A stretch of DNA of 64,000 nt, taken from contig CACKGP010000001.1 of NCBI GenBank assembly GCA_902599805.1, positions 1 to 64,000 of the forward strand, in the 5' to 3' direction. The notes beneath the pieces were generated by a model, which was given only the letters and a program-made list of their open reading frames with translations, ran no database searches and was not told the DNA's origin. A program made the translations under genes and the position numbers. The stretch comes from an uncultured Pelagibacteraceae bacterium. Its GTDB lineage: Bacteria > Pseudomonadota > Alphaproteobacteria > Pelagibacterales > Pelagibacteraceae. Below are positions 17,895-25,595 of this stretch, piece by piece; position 1 is the first letter of the stretch; each line of letters begins with the position of its first letter.

Positions 17895-18428
17895 ATGTTT
17901 TCTTCCATCATTATAAGCGGTGCACTAGCTCAAGATCACGAGTTTATATATCCTTTTTATCGACTACTAGAGGAAAAAAGTAAACTCGATGTTTGTTTAA
18001 TTGGGGGCAAGCCTGTCCAAGGTATTTTGGGAACAACATTACCTCCAATAAAAGATTATCCAGTTAAAGACATTGGAGATATTAAGACTAATGATTATGA
18101 TCTTTTGGTATTACCAGGAGGAGTAAAAGCTTTGGAGAAAACTCGACAAAATAAAGAATTTATAAAATTTATTTCAGATTTTCATAAAGCTGGTAAAGTC
18201 ATCGCCTGCATTTGTAGCGGCGTTCAACTTTTAATTTCAGCAAAAATAGTTAAAGGAAAAAAAATTGCAGGTTATTATCATCTGGAAGATGATATTGTAA
18301 ATGCTGGAGCAATATATACAGATTTACCTGCTGTTGTTGATAGCAAGATCATTACAACAGCACATTATAAAGATATGGGTCCTTGGATGAAAGCTACATT
18401 AGATTTTTTTAATGAGAAAAAAAAGTAG
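17895..18428 (+). CDS. DJ-1/PfpI family protein
   Basis: A 177-residue flavodoxin-like protein. VCLIGGKPVQGILG, then LLVLPGGVKALEKTRQNKEF with the conserved Glu-like region, and the nucleophile elbow VIACICSGVQLLISAKIV with Cys (near residue 104), followed by GYYHLEDDIVNAGAIY in place of the usual 'H' partner. Family members are chaperones, glyoxalases or amidases; none can be picked from sequence. It lies in the island operon before a cupin gene that overlaps its end by 17 bases, so the product may act on the same sugar intermediates. A TATAAT at 17883-17888 lies too near the ATG to be its promoter unless the message is almost leaderless. Confidence 0.82.
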   Translation: MFSSIIISGALAQDHEFIYPFYRLLEEKSKLDVCLIGGKPVQGILGTTLPPIKDYPVKDIGDIKTNDYDLLVLPGGVKALEKTRQNKEFIKFISDFHKAGKVIACICSGVQLLISAKIVKGKKIAGYYHLEDDIVNAGAIYTDLPAVVDSKIITTAHYKDMGPWMKATLDFFNEKKK

Positions 18429-19107
18429 TTTTTATGATAATAAGGTTGTTATAAAACCTTGGGGTTACGAATACACCATATACAGACATCAAAATAAATT
18501 ATCAGTTACATTTTTAAAAATTAATAACAATCATAGGACCTCTTTACATTGTCATCCAAAAAAGAAAACAGGGTTTATAGTTATAGAAGGAAAAGCCAAA
18601 ATTCAATTGGGTTTGTATAAAGAAAATTCTGAATACTTTACAGCTCCATCAAAATTAATGATTAGAACGGGATTGTTTCACTCTATAAAAGGAGTATCAA
18701 AAAATGGTGTAAGCGCTCTTGAATTTGAAACACCTATGGATAAAAAAGATCTAGTTAGATTCAAAGATGATTATGGAAGAAGATCTAAACCATATGAAGG
18801 TAAAAATTTTTCGAAAAGTCTAAATGAAAATTTTATCAAATTTAAAAAACCTATTTTTGGAAAAGATCAAGCCTATAAAATTGGAAAAGTAAAAGTTTTT
18901 TTAGAAGTACATAAAAATTTTAAAAAACTTCTTAATAAAAGTAATAATACTATTTTTGCTATCCTTAATGGAAAAATAATTGATAAAAAAGGAAGAAATG
19001 TTATTTCATACGGAGATATTATTAAAACCGGTACCTTAAAAAAACTTTCTCAGGTTTTTAAAATTAAGGGAAGTCTAACAGTTTTGAGAGTTTCAAAATA
19101 CAAATAG
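18412..19107 (+). CDS. two-domain cupin protein (sugar isomerase/epimerase-like)
   Basis: A 231-residue protein with a first cupin barrel at residues 15-120: KPWGYEYTIY opening, SLHCHPKKKTGFIVIEGKAKIQLG with two metal-site His, and RTGLFHSIKG with a third. It resembles the C-terminal cupin of mannose-6-phosphate isomerase/GDP-mannose pyrophosphorylase. The second half (about 150-231) folds like a degenerate cupin (VFLEVHKNFKKLL, IFAILNGKIIDKKG, YGDIIKTGTLKKLS) without the metal His. It may isomerise or merely bind a sugar. The start overlaps the preceding gene by 17 bases and the next gene follows after 3. Confidence 0.75.
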   Translation: MRKKSSFYDNKVVIKPWGYEYTIYRHQNKLSVTFLKINNNHRTSLHCHPKKKTGFIVIEGKAKIQLGLYKENSEYFTAPSKLMIRTGLFHSIKGVSKNGVSALEFETPMDKKDLVRFKDDYGRRSKPYEGKNFSKSLNENFIKFKKPIFGKDQAYKIGKVKVFLEVHKNFKKLLNKSNNTIFAILNGKIIDKKGRNVISYGDIIKTGTLKKLSQVFKIKGSLTVLRVSKYK

Positions 19108-19110
19108 CAC

Positions 19111-19950
19111 ATGAATGAAAAATTTTTTAGATTAAAAACATTTGAAAAAGCTTCTTACTGCAGATATTTCGAGGAAGAAGTCATCAAAAATTTAAAAAAT
19201 AAAAATATTAAAATACCGACTTATGTTTCAGCCGGTCAAGAATTTATAGCTGCTTCTATAGCAACAATATGCGAGGATCTTAAAATAAAACCATGGATAT
19301 TTGGTCAACACAGATGTCATTCAATTTATATTTCTTTTGGTGGTGACAAAATTAAATTGATCGATGAATTATTGGGTAGAAAGACTGGTTGTACTCGAGG
19401 TATGGGTGGATCAGCATCAATTGCTAGTAAAGAAATAAAAATGTTTGGACATGATGGACTGATGGGATCTAATGGACCTATTGGTGTGGGAGCATGTTTC
19501 GCCACAAATCACCCAACTATAGTTTTTATGGGTGATGCTGCTGCAGAAGAAGATTATGTTTTAGGAGGCTTAGGATGGGCATCAACAAAAAATATACCTT
19601 TAATAACCGTTGTAGAAGATAATAATTTGTCAATTTTAACTGAAAAAAAAGTAAGAAGGAATTGGGAGATGTCAGATGTAGCAAAATCATTCAAAATGGA
19701 AGGTTATAATTTAAATGACGATCCAATTGATTTATTAAAACACTCAGAAACATTCTTTAAAAAACCATGTTTATTAAACGTAAATACAAATCGTATATAT
19801 TGGCATGCTGGTTCAGGTATGGATGGTGACAAAACTTTTGACAGATACCAAGAACAGAAAAAAAAACTTGGAGAAGAAGCAATTGAAATAGACAAAAGAG
19901 TAAAAAATGAAATTGAAATTTTATGGAAACAACAGTTAGAGAAACAATAA
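19111..19950 (+). CDS. thiamine-diphosphate enzyme, alpha/PP-domain subunit (first pair)
   Basis: A 279-residue protein like the E1-alpha subunit of 2-oxo acid dehydrogenases or the N-terminal half of transketolase. The ThDP diphosphate motif is FMGDAAAEEDYVLGG (near residue 143) closing at VVEDNNLSIL (near 172). Earlier features are YVSAGQEFIAASIA, FGQHRCHSIYISFGG, GCTRGMGGSASI and GSNGPIGVGA, which fit the binding domain. No E2 lipoyl or E3 gene is nearby, which argues against an oxidative dehydrogenase complex. It overlaps its beta partner by 28 bases. Likely chemistry is a carboligation or two-carbon transfer in sugar synthesis (inference from context). Confidence 0.85.
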   Translation: MNEKFFRLKTFEKASYCRYFEEEVIKNLKNKNIKIPTYVSAGQEFIAASIATICEDLKIKPWIFGQHRCHSIYISFGGDKIKLIDELLGRKTGCTRGMGGSASIASKEIKMFGHDGLMGSNGPIGVGACFATNHPTIVFMGDAAAEEDYVLGGLGWASTKNIPLITVVEDNNLSILTEKKVRRNWEMSDVAKSFKMEGYNLNDDPIDLLKHSETFFKKPCLLNVNTNRIYWHAGSGMDGDKTFDRYQEQKKKLGEEAIEIDKRVKNEIEILWKQQLEKQ

Positions 19951-20837
19951 AAAATACAACAAAAAAACACTTAAAAGAAAATAACGGCCTTTTATTTGGC
20001 CAATGTCTTTCTGCAGTTGGTTGGGTCGGGGGGACTGTACCTGAGTTAACAGAAAAAGATGGGTTAGTTGAACTTTCAATGGCTGACGTTGCTAATGGCG
20101 GGATAGTAGCTGGTGCTGGATTATCTAAAAGAAGACCAATATATGTTATTAGATACCAAGGATTTAATTGGTTTAATGCATCAATAATTTTAAATTATGC
20201 TTGTAAGTCAAAAGAGATTTGGGATGTACCATGTCCGATTTTTATTAGAGGAATTGCGATGGAAGGTTCTATAGGTCCAGTAGCTGGATCATCACAACAT
20301 TCAATTTACTTCAAAATGCCAGGTATAAAAATTATTTCACCTATGACACCAAAAGAATATTTAATTGCTTACAATGATTTTATGAAAAATGATGATGTTA
20401 TGTATGTATCGGAACACCGTGGAAGCTATGGTAATTCAGAAGAGTTAAATGACTCTATCGCGGACGATCTAGATCTTGTATTATTTCCAATATCGATTAC
20501 CAGATTTGAAGCTCAAAAAGCAAAAAAACAACTTGAAAAAGAGGGTTATAAAATTGGTATAGCAAATATTCTATGGATTAAACCATTCCATATTAAAAAA
20601 GAGTGGGAGAAAGCTGTAATTAAAAGTAAATTTGGCGGTATAGTTCTTGATGACGATTTCACTCAAGGTGTTGCTTCAAATCTAGCTTACGAGTTGATGA
20701 AAAAAACAAAAAAAAATTTTGAAGTAATGGGACTTAAAAATAAGTCTGCAGGCTTTTCAAAAGATACTGATAATTTACCACCATCTTACAAAGACATAAT
20801 TTCAAAATGTAAAGAAATTATTAAAAAAAAGAAATGA
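19923..20837 (+). CDS. thiamine-diphosphate enzyme, beta/PYR-domain subunit (first pair)
   Basis: A 304-residue E1-beta or transketolase C-half-like protein. The PYR domain covers residues 1-175: LVELSMADVANGGIVAGAGL lies where the family has the catalytic glutamate ('-AE-'), but here the acid is Asp. PVAGSSQHSIYFKMPGIKI and SPMTPKEYLIAYNDFM are typical of the family, and a transketolase C-terminal domain follows (about 185-300; KIGIANILWIKPF, GGIVLDDDFTQGVASNLAYELM). It starts inside the alpha gene and ends with a 4-base overlap on the next alpha-type gene. The Glu-to-Asp change may alter or weaken cofactor activation. Confidence 0.83.
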   Translation: METTVRETIKNTTKKHLKENNGLLFGQCLSAVGWVGGTVPELTEKDGLVELSMADVANGGIVAGAGLSKRRPIYVIRYQGFNWFNASIILNYACKSKEIWDVPCPIFIRGIAMEGSIGPVAGSSQHSIYFKMPGIKIISPMTPKEYLIAYNDFMKNDDVMYVSEHRGSYGNSEELNDSIADDLDLVLFPISITRFEAQKAKKQLEKEGYKIGIANILWIKPFHIKKEWEKAVIKSKFGGIVLDDDFTQGVASNLAYELMKKTKKNFEVMGLKNKSAGFSKDTDNLPPSYKDIISKCKEIIKKKK

Positions 20838-21442
20838 TAATGAATAAAAAAGATTTGATTGATTTTGAAGAAGAAATTGCAGATTTATTCAATAAAGGAA
20901 AAATACGTGCTCCTGTTCATCTTTATCAAGGAAATGAAGATAAAATTATTGATTTTTTTAAAAGAGTAAAAACAAACGATTGGATTTTCTGTAGTTGGAG
21001 GTCCCATTATCAATGTTTGTTAAAAGGTGTTCCAAAAAATGAAGTTAAGAAAGAAATCTTAGCTGGAAGATCAATATCGCTATGTTTTCCTGAGCAAAAA
21101 ATTTATTCATCAGCGCTAGTTGGTGGCTCGGTTCCGATAGCTGTTGGAACAGCCTTGTCTCTAAAGCTAAGAAATGAAAAAAATACAATGGTATATTGTT
21201 TTATGGGCGAAATGACCTCGGAGACTGGAATAGTTCACGAGTGTATTAAATATAGTAGAAATCTTAATTTACCTATCCATTTTATAATAGAAGATAATGA
21301 AATGTCGGTTTGTACAAATACAAGAAATACTTGGAAACAAAATAAACTTAGCTACGAGGGAAAAAATGATAAGTTTGTTACATTTTACAGTTATAAATCT
21401 AAATGGCCACATGCCGGGGCAGGAAAAAGGATACAGTTTTAG
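20834..21442 (+). CDS. short thiamine-diphosphate enzyme, alpha/PP-domain subunit (second pair)
   Basis: A 202-residue relative of the preceding alpha subunit, reduced to little more than the PP domain. WIFCSWRSHYQCLLKGVP corresponds to the 'FGQHRCHS' region of the first copy, and ALVGGSVPIAVGTALSL is the domain entry. The ThDP motif reads CFMGEMTSETG with Glu in place of the canonical Asp of GDG, ending at IIEDNEMSVC. KWPHAGAGKRIQF closes the protein. It is shorter than E1-alpha (about 320) but similar to two-subunit decarboxylases such as ComD/E. It may be a divergent active copy; the changed metal-binding acid is notable. Start could be the second ATG at 20840. Confidence 0.75.
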   Translation: MIMNKKDLIDFEEEIADLFNKGKIRAPVHLYQGNEDKIIDFFKRVKTNDWIFCSWRSHYQCLLKGVPKNEVKKEILAGRSISLCFPEQKIYSSALVGGSVPIAVGTALSLKLRNEKNTMVYCFMGEMTSETGIVHECIKYSRNLNLPIHFIIEDNEMSVCTNTRNTWKQNKLSYEGKNDKFVTFYSYKSKWPHAGAGKRIQF

Positions 21443-21445
21443 TCT

Positions 21446-21982
21446 ATGAAATATGCAGATGAACTTATAAAAGCAATGGATTTTTTAGCACAAAATCCTC
21501 AAACAATTTTTCTTGGACAAGCTGTTGAATACCCCGGTACGGTAATGTCCACTACACTAAAAAACATATCAAAAGAAAAATTATTAGAAATTCCAGTTGC
21601 TGAAGAGATGCAGCTAGGAATTACAAATGGATTAGCTTTAAATAATTTTATTCCTGTAAGTATTTTTCCAAGATGGAATTTTTTATTGTTAGCAGCAAAT
21701 CAACTAATTAATCATTTAGACAAATTGAGTGTAATGTCACAAGGAAAATTCAAAACAAAAGTTATAGTCAGAACATCAATAGGGTCCCAACGACCACTGC
21801 ACCCTCAACATCAGCATATCGGAGATTTTACAGAAGCATTTAAAAAAGTATTAACTTCAACAGAGATAATAAGACTAGAAGAACCAAAAGATATATTTCC
21901 AGCTTATGAAAAAGCTTTAAAAAGAGAAGATGGTAAAAGTACAATTTTAGTTGAATACGGAGATTACTATAACGAGAAATGA
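21446..21982 (+). CDS. short thiamine-diphosphate enzyme, beta/PYR-domain subunit (second pair)
   Basis: A 178-residue PYR-type domain. LLEIPVAEEMQLGITNGLAL keeps the catalytic glutamate that the larger beta copy upstream has replaced with Asp. VSIFPRWNFLLLAANQLINHL and KVIVRTSIGSQRPLHPQHQHIGDFTEAFKKVL follow, and the transketolase C-terminal domain is absent; the protein ends with TILVEYGDYYNEK. So the second alpha/beta pair forms a minimal ThDP enzyme. The gene starts 3 bases after its alpha partner. The reciprocal active-site changes in the two pairs leave open that subunits mix. Confidence 0.75.
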   Translation: MKYADELIKAMDFLAQNPQTIFLGQAVEYPGTVMSTTLKNISKEKLLEIPVAEEMQLGITNGLALNNFIPVSIFPRWNFLLLAANQLINHLDKLSVMSQGKFKTKVIVRTSIGSQRPLHPQHQHIGDFTEAFKKVLTSTEIIRLEEPKDIFPAYEKALKREDGKSTILVEYGDYYNEK

Positions 21983-21986
21983 TATT

Positions 21987-22988
21987 ATGATTATAACAAA
22001 AACTCCATATAGAATTTCTTTTTTTGGTGGAGGTAGTGATTATCCAGCTTGGTATAAAAAGAATGGCGGAGCGGTTTTGTCTACAACTATCGATAAATAT
22101 ATTTATATAACTTGTAGATTTTCACCTGATTATTTTAAACAAAAATATAGAATAGTTTGGAGAAAAATTGAAAATGTAAAAAATCTTAGAGAAATTAATC
22201 ATAAAGCTGTAAGAGAATTACTTAAATATTTAAAAATAAAACAAGGACTCGAAATACATTATCATGGTGACTTACCGGCAAGGAGTGGTATGGGATCGTC
22301 TTCATGTTTTACAGTTGGTTTAATGCAAGCTTTAAGCCAAATTAAAAATATAAAACTAAATAAATCAAAATTAGCTAAACAAAGTATATATTTTGAGCAA
22401 AACATAATGAGAGAAATTGTAGGTTCCCAAGATCAAACCTCTGCTTCTTATGGAGGATTTAATAAAATTTTATTTAACAAAGATAATTCTATTAAGATTA
22501 AAAAAATCTCTTCAAAAAAAAATATAAAAAAATTAAATGATAATCTTGTACTCATATATACAGGAATAAATAGAACGGCACATAAAATAGCAAATCAGTA
22601 TGTAAAAAAACTAACAAATGAGAAAAAAGACCATATAAACAGAATTTTAGAGTATGTGAATGAGGGTGAAAAAATTTTAAATAATGGTGATATAGATGAT
22701 TTTGGCAGTTTATTACATGATGCATGGGTTGAAAAAAAAGCATTAAGTAATTTAATAACAAATTCAAAAATAAACTCAATTTACGATAAAGCTAGGAGCC
22801 ATGGAGCACTTGGTGGAAAACTTTTAGGTGCAGGAGGCGGAGGTTTTTTGCTAATGTATATGAAAAAAAAAGATAGATCAGATTTTTTAAAAAAAAATAA
22901 AAAATTAGTTACAATACCTTTTAATTTTACATCTTTAGGTAGTCAAATTATACTAAATCAGTTATCGAAAGTTAAATATGAAAATTAA
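21987..22988 (+). CDS. hddA: GHMP kinase, heptose 7-phosphate kinase-like
   Basis: A GHMP-family sugar kinase of about 333 residues. MIITKTPYRISFFGGGSDYPAWY is the usual opening of D-glycero-alpha-D-manno-heptose 7-phosphate kinase (HddA) and its relatives, so I start at 21987 rather than at the earlier in-frame ATG 21951, which lies inside the preceding gene. The ATP motif is DLPARSGMGSSSCFTVGL (near residue 100) and the C-terminal glycine motif is LLGAGGGGFLLMY (near 290). A nucleotidyltransferase-GmhB fusion at 25582 would supply the other steps to GDP-heptose; a GmhA isomerase is not in this window. Other members phosphorylate fucose or other sugars. Overlaps the next gene by 11 bases. 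Confidence 0.82.
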   Translation: MIITKTPYRISFFGGGSDYPAWYKKNGGAVLSTTIDKYIYITCRFSPDYFKQKYRIVWRKIENVKNLREINHKAVRELLKYLKIKQGLEIHYHGDLPARSGMGSSSCFTVGLMQALSQIKNIKLNKSKLAKQSIYFEQNIMREIVGSQDQTSASYGGFNKILFNKDNSIKIKKISSKKNIKKLNDNLVLIYTGINRTAHKIANQYVKKLTNEKKDHINRILEYVNEGEKILNNGDIDDFGSLLHDAWVEKKALSNLITNSKINSIYDKARSHGALGGKLLGAGGGGFLLMYMKKKDRSDFLKKNKKLVTIPFNFTSLGSQIILNQLSKVKYEN

Positions 22989-24162
22989 TCACCCCTTAAT
23001 GCACAATAATTTTTTAAAATCGGATATGAGTGCAGTAAGAAAATTAATCAAAAATAAAGATTTAATACTTACTCAATCAAAAAAAGTTTCCGAATTCGAG
23101 CAAAAATGGTCAAAATGGCTTGGTGTTAAGTATAGTGTGTTTGTAAACTCTGGGTCTTCAGCGAACTTTTTGTCTATGTTGATTTTAAAGAGCATGTCCT
23201 TGAAAAAAAAAGAAGTTATAGTTCCAACTTTAACTTGGGTTTCGGATATAAATTCTGTTTTAATGAGTGGTTTTAAACCCATATTTGTTGACATTGACCC
23301 AAAAAATTTAGCTATGAGTGAGGATCAAATTTTGAGAAAAATTAACAAAAATACCCTTGCTGTATTCTTAACTCATGTTCAAGGTTTTAATGGATTATCA
23401 GAAAAAATTCTAAAAAAATTGAAATCAAAAAATATTTTTTTAATAGAGGATGTCTGTGAGTCACACGGCGCAACATTTAAAGGAAAAAAGTTAGGCACTT
23501 TCGGATTGATATCAAATTTTTCGTTTTATTACGCTCATCACATGTCTACTATTGAAGGAGGAATGATATGTACTAACAGCAAAGATATATATGAAAGAGC
23601 CAGAATCTTTAGATCTCATGGTATGGCAAGAGAAGTAAAAAACTCAAAATTTCAAAATAAAATGATTAAAAAATATCCAAAATTATCTCCACAATTTATA
23701 TTCTTATATCCAACTTTTAATTTTAGAAATAATGAAATTGGTGCTGTGATAGGATTAAATCAAATTAAAAGACTTAATAAAAATAATGCATCAAGAACAA
23801 AAAATCTCAAACTTTTTTTGAAACTAATCGACTCTAAAAAGTACAGGACGGATTATGATATCAAAGGAAGTTCAAATTATGCATTTCCAGTAATTTTTAA
23901 AAATAGAAATTTTAAATTTAGGGAATTATTTGAGAATACTTTAAAAAAATATAATATTGAATTTAGAAGAGGTAATGCAGGAGGAGGAAATCAACTTAGA
24001 CAACCTTATCTTAAACCATTTCTAAAAAATATAAATTTAAAAAAATTCCCCGAAGTTGACCATGTACATTTTTTTGGTTATTATATTGGAAATTACCCAA
24101 CTTTGAAAACTTCAAAAATCAAAAAAATTTGTTCAATATTAAATAATATAAGTCTTAAATAA
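22978..24162 (+). CDS. DegT-family PLP/PMP sugar 3-dehydratase (ColD/E1-like, His in place of Lys)
   Basis: A 394-residue DegT-fold protein. FVNSGSSANFLSMLIL (PLP phosphate), PTLTWVSDINSVLMSG and IEDVCESHGATFKGKKLG are normal, but the segment that carries the PLP lysine reads NFSFYYAHHMSTIEGGMICT: His187 sits at the lysine position. This is the hallmark of PMP-dependent 3-dehydratases such as ColD (GDP-4-keto-6-deoxymannose) and E1/RfbH (CDP-4-keto-6-deoxyglucose), which remove the C3 hydroxyl to make 3,6-dideoxy sugars. The extra cysteines of the iron-sulfur E1 enzyme are not evident, so ColD-like chemistry is more likely. FRNNEIGAVIGLNQIKRL and RRGNAGGGN are also typical. Confidence 0.85.
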   Translation: MKINHPLMHNNFLKSDMSAVRKLIKNKDLILTQSKKVSEFEQKWSKWLGVKYSVFVNSGSSANFLSMLILKSMSLKKKEVIVPTLTWVSDINSVLMSGFKPIFVDIDPKNLAMSEDQILRKINKNTLAVFLTHVQGFNGLSEKILKKLKSKNIFLIEDVCESHGATFKGKKLGTFGLISNFSFYYAHHMSTIEGGMICTNSKDIYERARIFRSHGMAREVKNSKFQNKMIKKYPKLSPQFIFLYPTFNFRNNEIGAVIGLNQIKRLNKNNASRTKNLKLFLKLIDSKKYRTDYDIKGSSNYAFPVIFKNRNFKFRELFENTLKKYNIEFRRGNAGGGNQLRQPYLKPFLKNINLKKFPEVDHVHFFGYYIGNYPTLKTSKIKKICSILNNISLK

Positions 24163-24167
24163 AGCAA

Positions 24168-24656
24168 ATGGTAAAATTAAAAGTAATTAAAAATTCAACG
24201 TTTAAAGATAATAGAGGGTTTTATTGGACTACATGGAAAAAAGGAACACTTAAAAATTTTAAATTTAATCATGATAAATTTTCCATATCAAAAAAAAAAG
24301 TTCTAAGAGGATTTCATTGTGATTTTAAGTCATGGAAACTAGTAACATGTACGTTTGGTAAAGTTTTTTTAGTTGTATTAAATGTGAAAAAAAATTCAAA
24401 AAATTATTTAAAACACAAAACTTGGATTTTAACACATGAAAAACCTACGTTAATTCTTATTCCACCTCATTTTGCTAATGCATATTTATGTTTATCTAAC
24501 AAATGCGTTTTTCATTATAAATGGTCTTATAAAGGAAAATATGTAGACACAAATAAACAAAAAAGTTACAGATGGAATGATCCAAAATTAAAAATAAAAT
24601 GGCCAATAAAAAAACCGATTTTAAGTAAAAGGGATAGAACTTCAAAATATTTGTAA
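24168..24656 (+). CDS. dTDP-4-dehydrorhamnose 3,5-epimerase-like cupin (RmlC family)
   Basis: A 162-residue RmlC-type protein. FKDNRGFYWTTWKKG corresponds to the opening 'D-RG-F-E-W', KKVLRGFHCDFKSWKLVTCTFGKVFLVVL to 'LRGLHYQ---KLV-V--G-V-DVAVD' with the catalytic His present, and LILIPPHFANAYLCLS to 'IP-GFAHGF--L'. The final His of the last motif is Asn here (FANAY), and the Tyr/Asp pair is harder to align, so it may be a 3- or 5-epimerase only, or act on another keto sugar. It lies between the 3-dehydratase (5 bases away) and the epimerase (1 base away), consistent with one deoxysugar pathway. Confidence 0.82.
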   Translation: MVKLKVIKNSTFKDNRGFYWTTWKKGTLKNFKFNHDKFSISKKKVLRGFHCDFKSWKLVTCTFGKVFLVVLNVKKNSKNYLKHKTWILTHEKPTLILIPPHFANAYLCLSNKCVFHYKWSYKGKYVDTNKQKSYRWNDPKLKIKWPIKKPILSKRDRTSKYL

Positions 24657-24657
24657 A

Positions 24658-25595
24658 ATGAGTAAAATTTTAATTACTGGTGGGGGAGGCTATGTTGGAT
24701 CAATGTTATGTACAGCACTTGTAAATTTAGGCCACGATGTGACAGTTTTAGACTTGATGAAATACGATAAAGGATCATTAAATCATCTTTATTATTTCAA
24801 AAATTTTAAATTAATAAAAAAAGATGTTCGAGATAAAAAATTATTAAAATCTTTACTAAAAAAAAATGAATTTATTATACCTTTAGCTGCATTAGTAGGC
24901 GCTCCACTGTGTGATAAATACAAGAGAGATGCTGTATCAGTAAATCACCATTCAATTAAAAATCTTGTATCATTGAGTTCAAAAAAAAATAAAATAATAT
25001 TTTTAACTACTAATTCAGGATATGGAGTTGGAGAAAAAAATAAGTTTTGTGACGAAAACAGTCCTTTGAACCCAATATCACTTTACGGCAGGACAAAATG
25101 TGATGCAGAGGAAGAGGTAAAAAAAAATCTAAAAATTTTATTTGCTTTAGATTAGCAACAGTTTTTGGATACAGTTATAGAATGAGAACAGATTTATTAG
25201 TAAATAACTTTGTTTATAAATCAGTAAAAACAAAAAAACTAACAATTTTCGAACCTCATTTTAGAAGAAATTTTATACATATTAAGGATGTAGTTTTGGG
25301 AATAATATTCGCGATAAAAAATTTTAATAAATTAAAATCAAATATTTATAATTTAGGACTATCATCTGCAAATATAAGCAAACTTATGTTAGCAAAAAAA
25401 ATTAAGAAAAAAATGAATAAACTTAAAATTAAACTTATAACAAATAGAAAAGACCCGGATAAAAGAGATTATTTTGTGAGTAATAAAAAAATTGAAAAAA
25501 AAGGGTTCAAGGCAAAAACTTCTCTGGATCAAGGGATAGACGAATTAATTACCTTATTTAATGTAGATAACAAAAAAGTAATTAATAATTATTAA
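24658..25595 (+). pseudogene. NAD-dependent epimerase/dehydratase, split by a frameshift at a run of nine A
   Basis: Two adjacent frames encode the halves of one short-chain epimerase of about 312 residues. The first half (24658-25155) has ILITGGGGYVGSMLC, NSGYGVG and the catalytic SLYGRTKCDAEEEV (Y-x3-K). The second (to 25595) starts with FRLATVFGYSYRMRTDLLVN and RRNFIHIKDVV, the normal continuation. The frames meet in AAAAAAAAA at about 25119-25127, where one base is missing; a tenth A would read through as VKKKSKNFICFRLATVFGY. It may be an assembly error, an inactivated gene, or a gene rescued by polymerase slippage or -1 ribosomal shifting on the A run. The last 14 bases overlap the convergent gene. 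Confidence 0.82.

Noticed and set aside
20834-21982. The short second ThDP pair as decayed pseudogenes
   Set aside because: Both frames are intact and closely spaced, and the catalytic Glu motif and the cofactor-binding core are recognisable, so a minimal enzyme is more likely.
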